Shown here: positions 51,342 to 60,778 of the stretch, piece by piece | How positions within the stretch are numbered: position 1 is the first letter of the stretch | Layout: each line of letters begins with the position of its first letter | Assembly: GCA_045110285.1 (NCBI GenBank) | Contig: JBGCGA010000067.1 | Location: 1 to 63,501 of the forward strand | Direction of reading: 5' to 3' | Origin: Putridiphycobacter sp045110285 | GTDB taxonomy: Bacteria; Bacteroidota; Bacteroidia; Flavobacteriales_D; Crocinitomicaceae | DNA: 63,501 nt | Notes under the pieces: generated by a model | What the model was told of the DNA's origin: nothing | What the model saw: the letters and a program-made list of their open reading frames with translations, nothing else | Database searches by the model: none | Made by a program: the position numbers and the translations under genes

Positions 51342-54300
51342 ATGGACTTCAAATCACTAATTTTTCAGAAGAAAAACCTATGGCATGTAGGTAGCATTGC
51401 CCTTTTTATTATTGTCTCAGCAGCATACCTCAGCCCAAATTTAAGTGGTTACACAGTAAAACAGGCTGATATTGTGAATTTCGTTGGCATGTCGAGAGAA
51501 GTTCAAGACTTCAGGCAAAATGATGGTGACCAGATATTGTGGACCAATTCTATGTTTTCAGGAATGCCGTCAACACAAATTTCCGTTAAATACGAAGGGA
51601 ATTGGTTAGCTCAAGGATTAAAAAAAGTAATAAGCTTTGGTTTGCCTTACCCAATTGCATTCCTGCTTATCTATTTTATCAGTTTTTATATCCTTGGTCT
51701 TAGTCTAAAAATAAAACCTTACATATCGGCTTTGGGAGCGATAGCTTTTGGTTTGTCTTCGTACTTTATCATTATTATTGAAGCAGGTCACAACTCCAAA
51801 GCCGGCGCTATAGGATTTATTCCTATCATGGTTGCTGGATTTATACTGACTTACCGTTCCAAAAGATACATTTTGTCGGCAGGCTTTGCAGCAGCAGGTA
51901 TGTTATTAGAACTGGCCGCAAATCACATACAGATAACATATTACGTCTCTTTCTTGCTGTTTTTTCTAGGAATTACAGAATTAGTTAGAGCCGCTAAATC
52001 CGGAACAATTTCTGACTTTTTGAAACGAACAGGATTATTGGCTGTTGGTTACACATTTGCAATTTTAGTTAGTTATGGAAATATTTTTGGAACTTTAGAA
52101 TATTCCAAACAAACAATTAGAGGCGGTTCGGAACTGACAATTACTGCTGATGGTAATAATACAGAAGATCAATTAAATTCAGCTGGCCTTGATAAAGATT
52201 ATGTAACCAACTGGAGCTACGGGTTAGGTGAAACTTTTACTTTTATTATTCCAAACTATAAAGGTGGAGAAACTCAATTATTAGGGTCCGATAAAGCAAA
52301 CAGAGATTATATTCGAGCTGCACCTTCCCAATTTAGAAAAAACATAGCTGAAAGTGGCAATAAATACTGGGGAGACCAGCCTTTCACTTCCGGTCCTGTT
52401 TACGTCGGTATCATAGTTGTTTTATTAGCATTTTTAGCAATGTTTTATATTGACGACAAATACAAATGGGCTTTATTATCAGCCACCCTACTGGCTATAA
52501 CCTTAAGTTGGGGTAAAAACTTTGTATCTGTTTTAGTTATTATTCCAATTTTACTTTATTGCGGCAATTTATTTCTTAAAGAGCACAAAACAAGGCTAAT
52601 CTATAATTCTGTTGTAACTGGTCTTTTGCTTTTTATAGTAGCTGCTGGCGCAAGCTTTTCGAACGTAAGCTTAACCGACTTCTTTTTAGAGTATTTACCA
52701 GGGTATAATAAACTTAGAGCAGTTACAATTATTCTAGCTTTAGCAGAATTCTGTATTCCTGTATTAGGGATTTTATTTTTAAACCAAATAATCAAGAATA
52801 AAGAAGAGATAAAGTCAAATATCACTCCTCTTTTTATAATATCGGGAGGATTTGTTCTAATGATGATTCTTTTTTATGTGGCACCTGACCTATTTAATTC
52901 ATTCTTAAGCGAACAAGAATTAGGGATGTTAGTTGGAATTGAAGACCCACAGCAACTAGCCGGATACGAAGCATTTTTTGCAGAATTAGAAAATGTAAGA
53001 AAAGCAATTTTCAAATCTGATGTGGCTAGATCTTTAGGATTCTTGATTGTTGGTTTAGGTGTAATCTTAGCTTATCTTAAACTCAATTTAAATAAATATG
53101 TTTTCGTTTCAATTCTTGCAGTTTTCATTTTGGCAGACTTATTTTCGGTTGATAGCAGATATCTTTCAACCGAAAAACAAGGTAAAAACTATTCACAATG
53201 GACAGAGAAATTCAAGCAGCAGTATCCGTTTTCAGCAGGTGATGCAGAAAAAGAAATTCTAAAGCGGGAAATTGCTGAAAATCCAGAAATTCAAACTAAG
53301 ATAGATTCTGCTCTAGCCGTCTTAAAAACAGAACTAAAAGCGTATAAGTCCAGTAATTTAGAAAAAAACAGAAGAAATGATTTCATGACTTATCGGATCT
53401 TAAATCGAAACACAAACTTTAGGGTTCTTGAATTAGGTAATTCTTTTAACAGTTCTTATGTTGGCTATTTTAATAAATCGATTGGAGGCTATCATGGGGC
53501 TAAATTGAGTAGATATCAAGATTTAATAGAGTTTCATTTGTCTAAGAACAATCCTGCTGTGCTTGATATGCTGAACGCTAAATATATGCTGCAAACTCAA
53601 AGAAACTCAAGAGGAGAGATTGCTAACACAAAACTAGCGAAAGTAAACTCCAATGCAATGGGCAATGCTTGGCTTGCGAAAGAAGTGAAATTTGTAGCTG
53701 ATGCCAACGAAGAAATTCAAGCCATGTCATCCTCATCCACATACCAAGTTACAAATAAGGGAATAGCACAAGTATTGGTGGATGGAAAAGCAATATCCAC
53801 AGCAACAATTTCTGAATCTCAATCCATTGCTGTTTTGCCATCTGGTCAATTAAGTCCAATACCGGTTTCTGTGCCTTTCCCGGCATTAGAGGAACAAAAC
53901 TTAGCACTTGTATTAGATTCGTCAGGTGTGAATTGGGTATATGACAGCGCTCCTGACTCATTAGTAAATAAAGTATTTTCTATAGGACTTGGAGGGAAAG
54001 CTGGATGGAACCCAAGAGAAACTACGCTAGTAGATAATCGATTTAATAAGAATATTATTCAGTCTAGTTATCCATCAGCAGGTGAAATTAATATGACCAA
54101 TTATCACCCGGATAAAATCACCTATAAATTTAAGTCTGCTCAAAAAGAGCTCGCAGTATTTTCGGAGATATACTACAAAGATGGTTGGACAGCCTATATT
54201 GACAAAAAGAAAGTTCCAATTTCAAGAGTGAATTATGTTTTACGAGCAATAGAAGTGCCAGCTGGAGAGCATGATATTGAATTTGTTTTCACATCAAAAA

Positions 54301-54413
54301 CATATGAGCAAGCAGGCTTTTTAGCTCAAATAGGAAATTTTGGTATTATTTTACTTGTTTTGATTGGTTTGTACTTTGAAATTTTAAAATCTAAAAACAC
54401 CACTGAAAAGTAA
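51342..54413 (+). CDS. YfhO-like polytopic membrane protein (GT-C-like)
   Basis: A 1023-residue protein with at least twelve membrane helices, an N-terminal DQILWTNSMFSGMPSTQIS region after TM1, a mid-protein LPGYNKLRAVTIILALAEF, a soluble section (about 590-900) with LNRNTNFRVLELGNSFN and MLNAKYMLQ, and a C-terminal helix after a beta-rich region (EIYYKDGWTAYIDKK). This matches the YfhO family, related to GT-C glycosyltransferases that use polyprenyl-linked sugars. In Bacillus YfhO is linked to glycosylation of teichoic acid. It heads the polysaccharide locus; exact role unknown. Confidence 0.82.
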   Translation: MDFKSLIFQKKNLWHVGSIALFIIVSAAYLSPNLSGYTVKQADIVNFVGMSREVQDFRQNDGDQILWTNSMFSGMPSTQISVKYEGNWLAQGLKKVISFGLPYPIAFLLIYFISFYILGLSLKIKPYISALGAIAFGLSSYFIIIIEAGHNSKAGAIGFIPIMVAGFILTYRSKRYILSAGFAAAGMLLELAANHIQITYYVSFLLFFLGITELVRAAKSGTISDFLKRTGLLAVGYTFAILVSYGNIFGTLEYSKQTIRGGSELTITADGNNTEDQLNSAGLDKDYVTNWSYGLGETFTFIIPNYKGGETQLLGSDKANRDYIRAAPSQFRKNIAESGNKYWGDQPFTSGPVYVGIIVVLLAFLAMFYIDDKYKWALLSATLLAITLSWGKNFVSVLVIIPILLYCGNLFLKEHKTRLIYNSVVTGLLLFIVAAGASFSNVSLTDFFLEYLPGYNKLRAVTIILALAEFCIPVLGILFLNQIIKNKEEIKSNITPLFIISGGFVLMMILFYVAPDLFNSFLSEQELGMLVGIEDPQQLAGYEAFFAELENVRKAIFKSDVARSLGFLIVGLGVILAYLKLNLNKYVFVSILAVFILADLFSVDSRYLSTEKQGKNYSQWTEKFKQQYPFSAGDAEKEILKREIAENPEIQTKIDSALAVLKTELKAYKSSNLEKNRRNDFMTYRILNRNTNFRVLELGNSFNSSYVGYFNKSIGGYHGAKLSRYQDLIEFHLSKNNPAVLDMLNAKYMLQTQRNSRGEIANTKLAKVNSNAMGNAWLAKEVKFVADANEEIQAMSSSSTYQVTNKGIAQVLVDGKAISTATISESQSIAVLPSGQLSPIPVSVPFPALEEQNLALVLDSSGVNWVYDSAPDSLVNKVFSIGLGGKAGWNPRETTLVDNRFNKNIIQSSYPSAGEINMTNYHPDKITYKFKSAQKELAVFSEIYYKDGWTAYIDKKKVPISRVNYVLRAIEVPAGEHDIEFVFTSKTYEQAGFLAQIGNFGIILLVLIGLYFEILKSKNTTEK

Positions 54414-54424
54414 TAGAGTAAAGT

Positions 54425-55723
54425 TTGAAGCAAGATCACAAAAGAATACTAATCATAACTTATTACTGGCCTCCCAGCGGAGGTGCAGGAGTTCAGAGAT
54501 GGCTGAAAATATCAAAAAAACTGGCTGAAAACCATAGTTGCTTTGTCTATACACCTGAAAACCCAGATTTCTCTCTAAAAGATGAAAGCTTATTAGCAAA
54601 AGTTCATCCAAATATCACCATACTAAAACGAAAAATATTTGAGCCTTATTTTTTATATCGTGCCTTACTGAAAAAGAAAGACCGTTCCACTGTTAATCAA
54701 CCCTCTTCAGTTGATAAAAAAGGTGGACTAATAAAAAAACTAGCCAAATGGCTTAGAGGCAATATTTTTATTCCTGATCCCAGAAGATTTTGGATTAATC
54801 CATCAAGTAGATACTTAAAAAGAATCATTAAAGAAGAACAAATAGATGTTGTTATAACAACAGGGCCACCTCATAGTATGCACTTAATTGGCTACAAACT
54901 AAAACAGCATTTTGGCAATAATATCAATTGGATAGCAGACTTTAGAGATCCTTGGACAAATATTGATTTTTATGATATGCTTCAGGTCGGAAGGAGAGCA
55001 GATAGAAAAAACAGATTGCTCGAAAAAAAAGTAATTACTTCTTGCAATACCATGGTAACGGTTAGCCCAAGCTGGGCTGAAGATTTTAAAAAACTTGGCG
55101 CTACCAATGTAAAGGTTATCACGAATGGGTTTGACCCTGATGACTATGATAATTTTTCAATAAATAGCAATGTGAATTTTACGATTACGCATCTAGGTTC
55201 AATAAATGCAGATAGAAACCCTGATGCATTTTGGAAAGCGACATCAATATTAACAGAAGAGTATCCTGAGTTTAAAGCATCTCTTGAAATTAAATTGATT
55301 GGTGTTGTGCATAATGATGTGATTAAATCTGTTGAAAAATATGGGCTGACTAACAACGTGTCGTTCATAGAAAGTAAACCTCATAAATTAGCATTAAAAG
55401 AATTAAAGAATAGCTCTATTTCCTTGCTACTTTTGAATAACACAAAAAATGTTGACGGCATCATTCCAGGGAAACTATTTGAATACATAGGGGTTGGAAA
55501 CCCTATATTTGCAATAGGGAAAACAAAAGGAGATTCTGGTAACATTCTAAGTCAAAATAGTCTTGGCACTATAACAGGCTTTGATGATGTTAAAGCAGCA
55601 AAAAATGCGCTATTATCTTTCTATGAATCCCACTTGGAAAAAACCCTATCTAATCCAGAAAAAAATAACCTTGAAAAATTTTCAATCAAAAGTATTGCAA
55701 GGTCATTTGAAGAAATTTTTTGA
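54425..55723 (+). CDS. Glycosyltransferase family 4 protein
   Basis: A 432-residue GT-B glycosyltransferase. N-terminal ITYYWPPSGGAGVQRWLKIS is typical of a GT4 subgroup; then ITTGPPHSMHLIGYKLK and IADFRDPWTN; the C-terminal donor domain has HLGSINADRNPDAF and a GKLFEYIGVGNPIFAIG motif. Donor sugar not predictable. The start is TTG at 54425, 11 bases after the YfhO-like stop; no nearby ATG. Followed after 6 bases by wecC. Confidence 0.88.
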   Translation: MKQDHKRILIITYYWPPSGGAGVQRWLKISKKLAENHSCFVYTPENPDFSLKDESLLAKVHPNITILKRKIFEPYFLYRALLKKKDRSTVNQPSSVDKKGGLIKKLAKWLRGNIFIPDPRRFWINPSSRYLKRIIKEEQIDVVITTGPPHSMHLIGYKLKQHFGNNINWIADFRDPWTNIDFYDMLQVGRRADRKNRLLEKKVITSCNTMVTVSPSWAEDFKKLGATNVKVITNGFDPDDYDNFSINSNVNFTITHLGSINADRNPDAFWKATSILTEEYPEFKASLEIKLIGVVHNDVIKSVEKYGLTNNVSFIESKPHKLALKELKNSSISLLLLNNTKNVDGIIPGKLFEYIGVGNPIFAIGKTKGDSGNILSQNSLGTITGFDDVKAAKNALLSFYESHLEKTLSNPEKNNLEKFSIKSIARSFEEIF

Positions 55724-55729
55724 AATACA

Positions 55730-56962
55730 ATGAAAAATAATTTAGAAAATATTGTAATGGTTGGCTTAGGCTATATAGGCCTTCCTACAGCTGCATTGAT
55801 GGCCAGTAAAAAATTCAATGTATTGGGTGTTGATATTGATCAAAAAGTAGTTGATACCATTAATGAAGGGAAAATTCACATAGTTGAACCTGATTTATCT
55901 GGAATTGTGAAAGATGTTGTGAGTAAAAAAACCTTGCGCGCATCCACTCAACCGGAGTTGGCAGATGTTTTTATGATTGCTGTACCTACCCCATTTAAGG
56001 AAGATAATAAACCAGACATTTCTTATGTAGAAAAAGCCACTATAGCGGTAATCCCTTTCTTACGGGAGGGTAATCTATTTATAATCGAGTCTACATCTCC
56101 AGTGGGAACTACACAAAAAATGAAAGATATCATTTTTAGTGAACGGCCAGAATTAATTGACAAGATATTCATATCATATTGCCCAGAAAGGGTACTTCCA
56201 GGTAAAGTAATTTATGAACTAGAACATAATGATCGAGTAATCGGCGGAATCAATGAAAAATCATCAGAGATCACAAGAACTTTTTACAGAAAGATTGTTT
56301 CTTCCAATTTATATATCACAAATTCACAAACTGCTGAAATGTGCAAATTGGTTGAAAATTCTTCAAGAGATGTTTCAATTGCTTTTGCCAACGAGCTATC
56401 CATTATCTGTGAAAAAGCCGGTATAAATGTTTGGGAGCTAATTAAACTGGCTAATAAACATCCAAGAGTAAATATCCTTAATCCTGGAACTGGTGTTGGT
56501 GGACATTGTATTGCAGTCGACCCTTGGTTTATTGTATCAGACTATCCAAAAGAGGCTACTATTATTAGAACAGCTCGAGAAATAAATACCTACAAAACTA
56601 TGTGGGTTATTGAAAAAGTAAAAAACGAAATTCTTCAGTTCAACCAAAAAGAAGCGAACCAACCTTTAGTTGCTTTTATGGGTTTAGCTTTTAAACCAAA
56701 TATTGACGATTTAAGAGAGTCTCCTGCAATACAAGTTGTTAAAAGCATTATGGGTGCCAATTTAAAAGCAAAATACTTAATTGTTGAGCCAAACATTTCA
56801 GACAATAAAGAAGCAAAGTTTTTCAACACTGATTTAACAAACTACAGCGAAGCCTATAAAAAAGCTGATATTATTGTATATTTAGTAGGGCATAAAGAAT
56901 TTGTTGATATTCGAAAACAAAATGGGAAGATCGAACTGGACTTTTGCGGAATAAAAGTATGA
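55730..56962 (+). CDS. wecC: UDP-N-acetyl-D-mannosamine dehydrogenase
   Basis: A 410-residue nucleotide-sugar dehydrogenase. NAD loop VGLGYIGLPTAALMA (12-26), VPTPFKEDNKPDIS, ESTSPVGTTQKMK, CPERVLPGK, the catalytic Cys region GTGVGGHCIAVDPW and FKPNIDDLRESPA. The GGHCIAVDPWF form and pairing with a UDP-GlcNAc 2-epimerase support UDP-ManNAc dehydrogenase (UDP-ManNAcA product) over UDP-glucose dehydrogenase. Its stop overlaps the next start (ATGA). Confidence 0.92.
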   Translation: MKNNLENIVMVGLGYIGLPTAALMASKKFNVLGVDIDQKVVDTINEGKIHIVEPDLSGIVKDVVSKKTLRASTQPELADVFMIAVPTPFKEDNKPDISYVEKATIAVIPFLREGNLFIIESTSPVGTTQKMKDIIFSERPELIDKIFISYCPERVLPGKVIYELEHNDRVIGGINEKSSEITRTFYRKIVSSNLYITNSQTAEMCKLVENSSRDVSIAFANELSIICEKAGINVWELIKLANKHPRVNILNPGTGVGGHCIAVDPWFIVSDYPKEATIIRTAREINTYKTMWVIEKVKNEILQFNQKEANQPLVAFMGLAFKPNIDDLRESPAIQVVKSIMGANLKAKYLIVEPNISDNKEAKFFNTDLTNYSEAYKKADIIVYLVGHKEFVDIRKQNGKIELDFCGIKV

Positions 56963-58113
56963 AAGAAGAAAAACGTAAAGTACTAATCGTTTTTGGCACT
57001 AGGCCGGAGGCAATAAAAATGGCGCCGCTTGTCAAATCCTTTGAAAAATATTCTTTATATTTTAACATGAAGGTTTGTGTTACAGCTCAGCATAGAGAGA
57101 TGCTAGATCAAGTAATGGACATCTTTGGCATATCCCCTGATTTTGATTTGAATTTAATGAAAAAAAATCAGGATTTATACGATATCACGAGTAATATATT
57201 ATTGTCTTTCAAATCCGTTTTGAACGAATTTAAACCTAATTTAGTCCTAGTACATGGCGACACTACAACCACATTTTCAGTAACTTTAGCATGTTATTAT
57301 CAGAAAATTGCTGTAGGTCACGTTGAGGCAGGGTTAAGAACTAATGATATATACTCACCATGGCCTGAAGAAGGTAATAGAAAACTGACTGGAGCATTAA
57401 GCAATTTCCATTTTTGCCCTACTCCTAAATCCAAAGAGAATCTACTTGCAGAAAATATAGATGAGCAAAATATTATTGTTACAGGAAATACGGTGATTGA
57501 TGCACTATTTTTAGTGAAAAATCGAATTGAAAACGACAAGCAATTAAGTTCATCACTTCTGGCAGAGCTTCAAAACATGTTGCCAAACATTGAAATTGAT
57601 AATTCTAAAATTGTACTGATAACAGGGCATAGAAGAGAAAACTTTGGAGACGGATTTATATCTATTTGTGAGGCAATAAAAGAACTTGCTAACAATTTTC
57701 CTGATGTTCATTTTGTATACCCAGTACATTTAAACCCAAATGTTAGAAAACCGGTTAATGATATTTTAATGGGTGTCGAAAATATTAGATTAATTGAACC
57801 TCTTGGCTATCTATCTTTTATTTACTTAATGAATAAATCATACCTTATACTTACTGACTCTGGAGGCATACAAGAGGAGGCTCCTAGCCTAGGAAAACCT
57901 GTTTTAGTAATGCGAGAAACTACTGAAAGGCCAGAGGCTTTAGCCGCTGGTACAGTTGAATTGGTGGGCACTAATAAAGAATTAATTATTGAAAAAGTGT
58001 CACAATTATTAACAGACCGAAGGCATTATGAGAAAATGGCGCAAGCGAGCAATCCATATGGAGACGGGAACGCCTGCAAACAAATTATTGATTTTTTAAA
58101 AAACGAAATATAA
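56959..58113 (+). CDS. wecB: UDP-N-acetylglucosamine 2-epimerase (non-hydrolysing)
   Basis: A 384-residue enzyme interconverting UDP-GlcNAc and UDP-ManNAc. VFGTRPEAIKMAPLV, VTAQHREMLDQV, VHGDTTTTF, GHVEAGLRTNDIYSPWPEE and TDSGGIQEEAPSLGKPV are family hallmarks. Start ATG 56959 overlaps the wecC stop; an in-frame TTG at 56944 is ignored. With WecC it supplies UDP-ManNAcA. Confidence 0.95.
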   Translation: MKEEKRKVLIVFGTRPEAIKMAPLVKSFEKYSLYFNMKVCVTAQHREMLDQVMDIFGISPDFDLNLMKKNQDLYDITSNILLSFKSVLNEFKPNLVLVHGDTTTTFSVTLACYYQKIAVGHVEAGLRTNDIYSPWPEEGNRKLTGALSNFHFCPTPKSKENLLAENIDEQNIIVTGNTVIDALFLVKNRIENDKQLSSSLLAELQNMLPNIEIDNSKIVLITGHRRENFGDGFISICEAIKELANNFPDVHFVYPVHLNPNVRKPVNDILMGVENIRLIEPLGYLSFIYLMNKSYLILTDSGGIQEEAPSLGKPVLVMRETTERPEALAAGTVELVGTNKELIIEKVSQLLTDRRHYEKMAQASNPYGDGNACKQIIDFLKNEI

Positions 58114-58119
58114 GACGTC

Positions 58120-58755
58120 ATGGAACTGAAGCATTTTATTTGGAAGCAAATTATGAAGATGAGAAATCAGTCATGCACTATTGAAACTGCTCGTTTAGCA
58201 AAGAATATTACACTAGGAAAATCTGTCACCTTAGGGCTTGGCAGCAGTGTTTTAGCAAAAGAAATAGGTGACTATACTTTTATAAATAAATACTGTTTAA
58301 TAGATAAAAATGTTTCTTCAATTGGGAAGTTTTGTTCGATTGCATATAATGTTAGAATTGGGTTAGGTGGGCACCCGACTGACTGGGTTTCAACACATCC
58401 ATTTGCATACGATAAAAAATATGGTTTTACTGAAAACACAAGAGAATGGACCAACGAATCAAGTGACACCATCATTGGTAATGATGTTTGGATTGGTGCA
58501 AATGCTACAATTTTAGCAGGTATCACAATTGGTGATGGAGCAATAATTGGGGCACATGCTTTAGTTAATAAAGACGTTAAGCCATATAGTATTGTAGTTG
58601 GCTCACCAGCTAAGCACTTGAGATATAGGTTTGATGAAGAAACTGTAGCTAAATTACTAAAATTGAAATGGTGGGATATGCCAAAGAATGATTTGGTTAA
58701 AAATTTAAGTTTAATGAAGAGCCCGGAGGAATTGCTAAAAAAGTTGAATCAATAA
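58120..58755 (+). CDS. CatB-like hexapeptide O-acetyltransferase
   Basis: A 211-residue left-handed beta-helix acetyltransferase. N-terminal repeats of hexapeptide type, the GLGGHPTDWVSTHPFAY catalytic loop (His), TIIGNDVWIGANATILAGIT and GAIIGAHALVNKDV then PYSIVVGSPAKHLRYRF. The CatB/xenobiotic-type acetyltransferases decorate sugars or drugs; here it probably O-acetylates a glycan unit. Six bases after wecB. Confidence 0.87.
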   Translation: MELKHFIWKQIMKMRNQSCTIETARLAKNITLGKSVTLGLGSSVLAKEIGDYTFINKYCLIDKNVSSIGKFCSIAYNVRIGLGGHPTDWVSTHPFAYDKKYGFTENTREWTNESSDTIIGNDVWIGANATILAGITIGDGAIIGAHALVNKDVKPYSIVVGSPAKHLRYRFDEETVAKLLKLKWWDMPKNDLVKNLSLMKSPEELLKKLNQ

Positions 58756-58766
58756 AGCAGTATTGT

Positions 58767-59000
58767 ATGGATTTATATATAGATGGTGATTTTAAAATTC
58801 CAAGTGAGTTTAAATCTTCCAAGAATAAGTTTTACTCATCAATATACAGTTCAACAAATCAGACTTACGCAAATATTACTCCATCCCCAGCTTTTCAACT
58901 GTCAATAAATACTGATGCGTTTGATGAAGTTATTGATTTTTACAATGAAAGAGAATCAATTTTTAATAAGTTTGAAAATTCCGTTTTTACAATTCTTTAA
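58767..59000 (+). CDS. Free-standing copy of the N-terminal domain of the next gene's product
   Basis: A 77-residue protein. It aligns without a single gap to the first 77 residues of the next gene's product (59013): shared IDGD (5-8), K10, P12, F22, SS (24-25), STN (29-31), AF (51-52), EV, FYN, R, E, IF and K near the end; about 40% identical by eye. It ends in a TAA where the longer protein continues with WFFEQF. It is followed after 12 bases by the full-length gene. Either a tandem duplication with truncation (a remnant) or a functional stand-alone domain. Function unknown. Confidence 0.8.
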   Translation: MDLYIDGDFKIPSEFKSSKNKFYSSIYSSTNQTYANITPSPAFQLSINTDAFDEVIDFYNERESIFNKFENSVFTIL

Positions 59001-59012
59001 ATAAGGCAGAAA

Positions 59013-60695
59013 ATGAAGTATTTTATTGATGGAGACTTAAAACTACCCGAACAATTAAGTTCGATAAATAATACTTTTCATTCATCTGCTTACTGTTCAA
59101 CAAACGATAGTTTTATTCGTCATGAATTACCACAAGCTATTTTAAGCAAGGCGAGTTACACTGCTTTTAATGAAGTTGTTAATTTTTACAATTTTAGAGA
59201 AACTATATTTAAAAAAATTGAAAAGTCAATTGGATTAAATCTGTGGTTCTTCGAACAATTTAGATTGTATTTTGAGTATAGGTCCTTTTACCTTAGAATT
59301 GAATCTATAAAACACTTTATCGCCAGTGAATCCGACTGTCATGTCTTTACCAACAACCCTAACTTATCACAATTTATAAGTCTTAACGAAAGTCAAATCA
59401 CTTTTATTCAATCGACTGAAAAATCTGCAGTCAATATGAAGAAAATTTTTTCAGAACTGACTTTTATGGTTAAACAGATAAAGTGGAAACACAAAGTAAA
59501 AAGTAATCACATTTTGCTGTCAAGAATTGAAGATAATGTTAACGGAATAGACAAAAGATTTGGTGAGATCCAAAATGATTGTGATCTATTGATGAATCGA
59601 GATATTTTTAACTCACAAAAAGAGCGTCCAAAAAATATATCGGATTATAAATCAACAACGAATGTGGATTCGATTGTGCTAAAATCAATGTTTTCAATTC
59701 ATTCAGTTTTAGCTATTGTAAAGTTTAATAAAGCTGTAAAAAAATTGTTTACCGAACTTGCCAGCGTAGATTCAACTAGTTCGGAAAAAACTATTTTTTC
59801 TTTGTTTCGAAAAAATAAACTAAGCTATTTTATTTACTTTATAAAGTATAGAGCTTATTGTCGATTTTTTCGAAAATATAAATACAGCAGTGTGCTGATG
59901 ATTAATGAAAATAGTGCTCAGCAGAAAGCTGTACAATATGCAGCCAAGAAAAATGACGTAAGAATTTTGGCTTTGCAACATGGAGCCATAAACGATATTC
60001 ATCCTTCATATATGTTCGGTAAGTACAGAACTAGTCCAATTTTGCCAGATATTACCTTTACTTGGGGTAGCTATTTTACAAATTTACTGACTACCAAGGG
60101 CGGTTACTCAAAAAATCAAGTAGTTACTGCGGGGAGAGTATTGGCAAAAAATGTGGTTCGTAAAAAACATAAAATCCTTAATAGTAAAAAAAAGATTATT
60201 ATCTATGGTACCCAACCACAACCAAACAAATCCTTGCACAAGCAAGAGCTTTTTGATGTCCTTAAAGCATGTAAGGCATTACAAAATAAATATCAGCTTG
60301 TAATAAGGCCTCATCCGGCAGAAAAAAACGATTCTCTTATCAGTGAAATTGCAGAAAGTTTAAATTTCAGGAATTTTACTGTTGATAGAATATCAGATCT
60401 TCAAACACATTTTGAAAGTTGCTCTATTCTAATTACAAGCTACTCAACAATAGGTGCAGAATTTGTACAATATTTTAAACCTCTAGTAGTTTTAGATTAT
60501 TTAAAAACTGACCCTGTTGATTACATCAAACAAAACATTTGTATTCCAGCTTATAATGGAAACGAATTAATAAACGTATTAAAAAACGATAACTTAGCGG
60601 TAGATAAAGAATCGGTAAATCAATTCCTTGATAAATATTTTTATGCTAGAGGAATAAAGGCGGTTGACATCATTAGATCTCAACTACAAAATTGA
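59013..60695 (+). CDS. GT-B-like surface polysaccharide biosynthesis protein
   Basis: A 560-residue cytoplasmic protein with a unique N-terminal module (about 1-77, duplicated in the preceding small gene), a helical middle, and a C-terminal GT-B-like half. The latter has LALQHGAIND, KKIIIYGTQPQPN, LVIRPHPAEK and a donor-site ITSYSTIGAEFVQYFKPLVVLDY. RPHP and TSYST patterns are seen in CDP-glycerol glycerophosphotransferases, KpsC/KpsS and related glycan transferases. I cannot assign donor or acceptor. It lies in the glycan locus between an acetyltransferase and a flippase. Confidence 0.75.
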   Translation: MKYFIDGDLKLPEQLSSINNTFHSSAYCSTNDSFIRHELPQAILSKASYTAFNEVVNFYNFRETIFKKIEKSIGLNLWFFEQFRLYFEYRSFYLRIESIKHFIASESDCHVFTNNPNLSQFISLNESQITFIQSTEKSAVNMKKIFSELTFMVKQIKWKHKVKSNHILLSRIEDNVNGIDKRFGEIQNDCDLLMNRDIFNSQKERPKNISDYKSTTNVDSIVLKSMFSIHSVLAIVKFNKAVKKLFTELASVDSTSSEKTIFSLFRKNKLSYFIYFIKYRAYCRFFRKYKYSSVLMINENSAQQKAVQYAAKKNDVRILALQHGAINDIHPSYMFGKYRTSPILPDITFTWGSYFTNLLTTKGGYSKNQVVTAGRVLAKNVVRKKHKILNSKKKIIIYGTQPQPNKSLHKQELFDVLKACKALQNKYQLVIRPHPAEKNDSLISEIAESLNFRNFTVDRISDLQTHFESCSILITSYSTIGAEFVQYFKPLVVLDYLKTDPVDYIKQNICIPAYNGNELINVLKNDNLAVDKESVNQFLDKYFYARGIKAVDIIRSQLQN

Positions 60696-60778
60696 TAGCC
60701 AATGTTCAAAACAGATTGTGTTAAACAGCAATTAAATAGGTATTAGCTAAATTTAATTTTTAACAAAAAAATAGAGAC

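Noticed and set aside
58767..59000. Small gene as a spurious open frame
   Set aside because: Its protein is clearly related, gap-free, to the N-terminus of the next gene's product, so it is real sequence homology and is reported as a feature.
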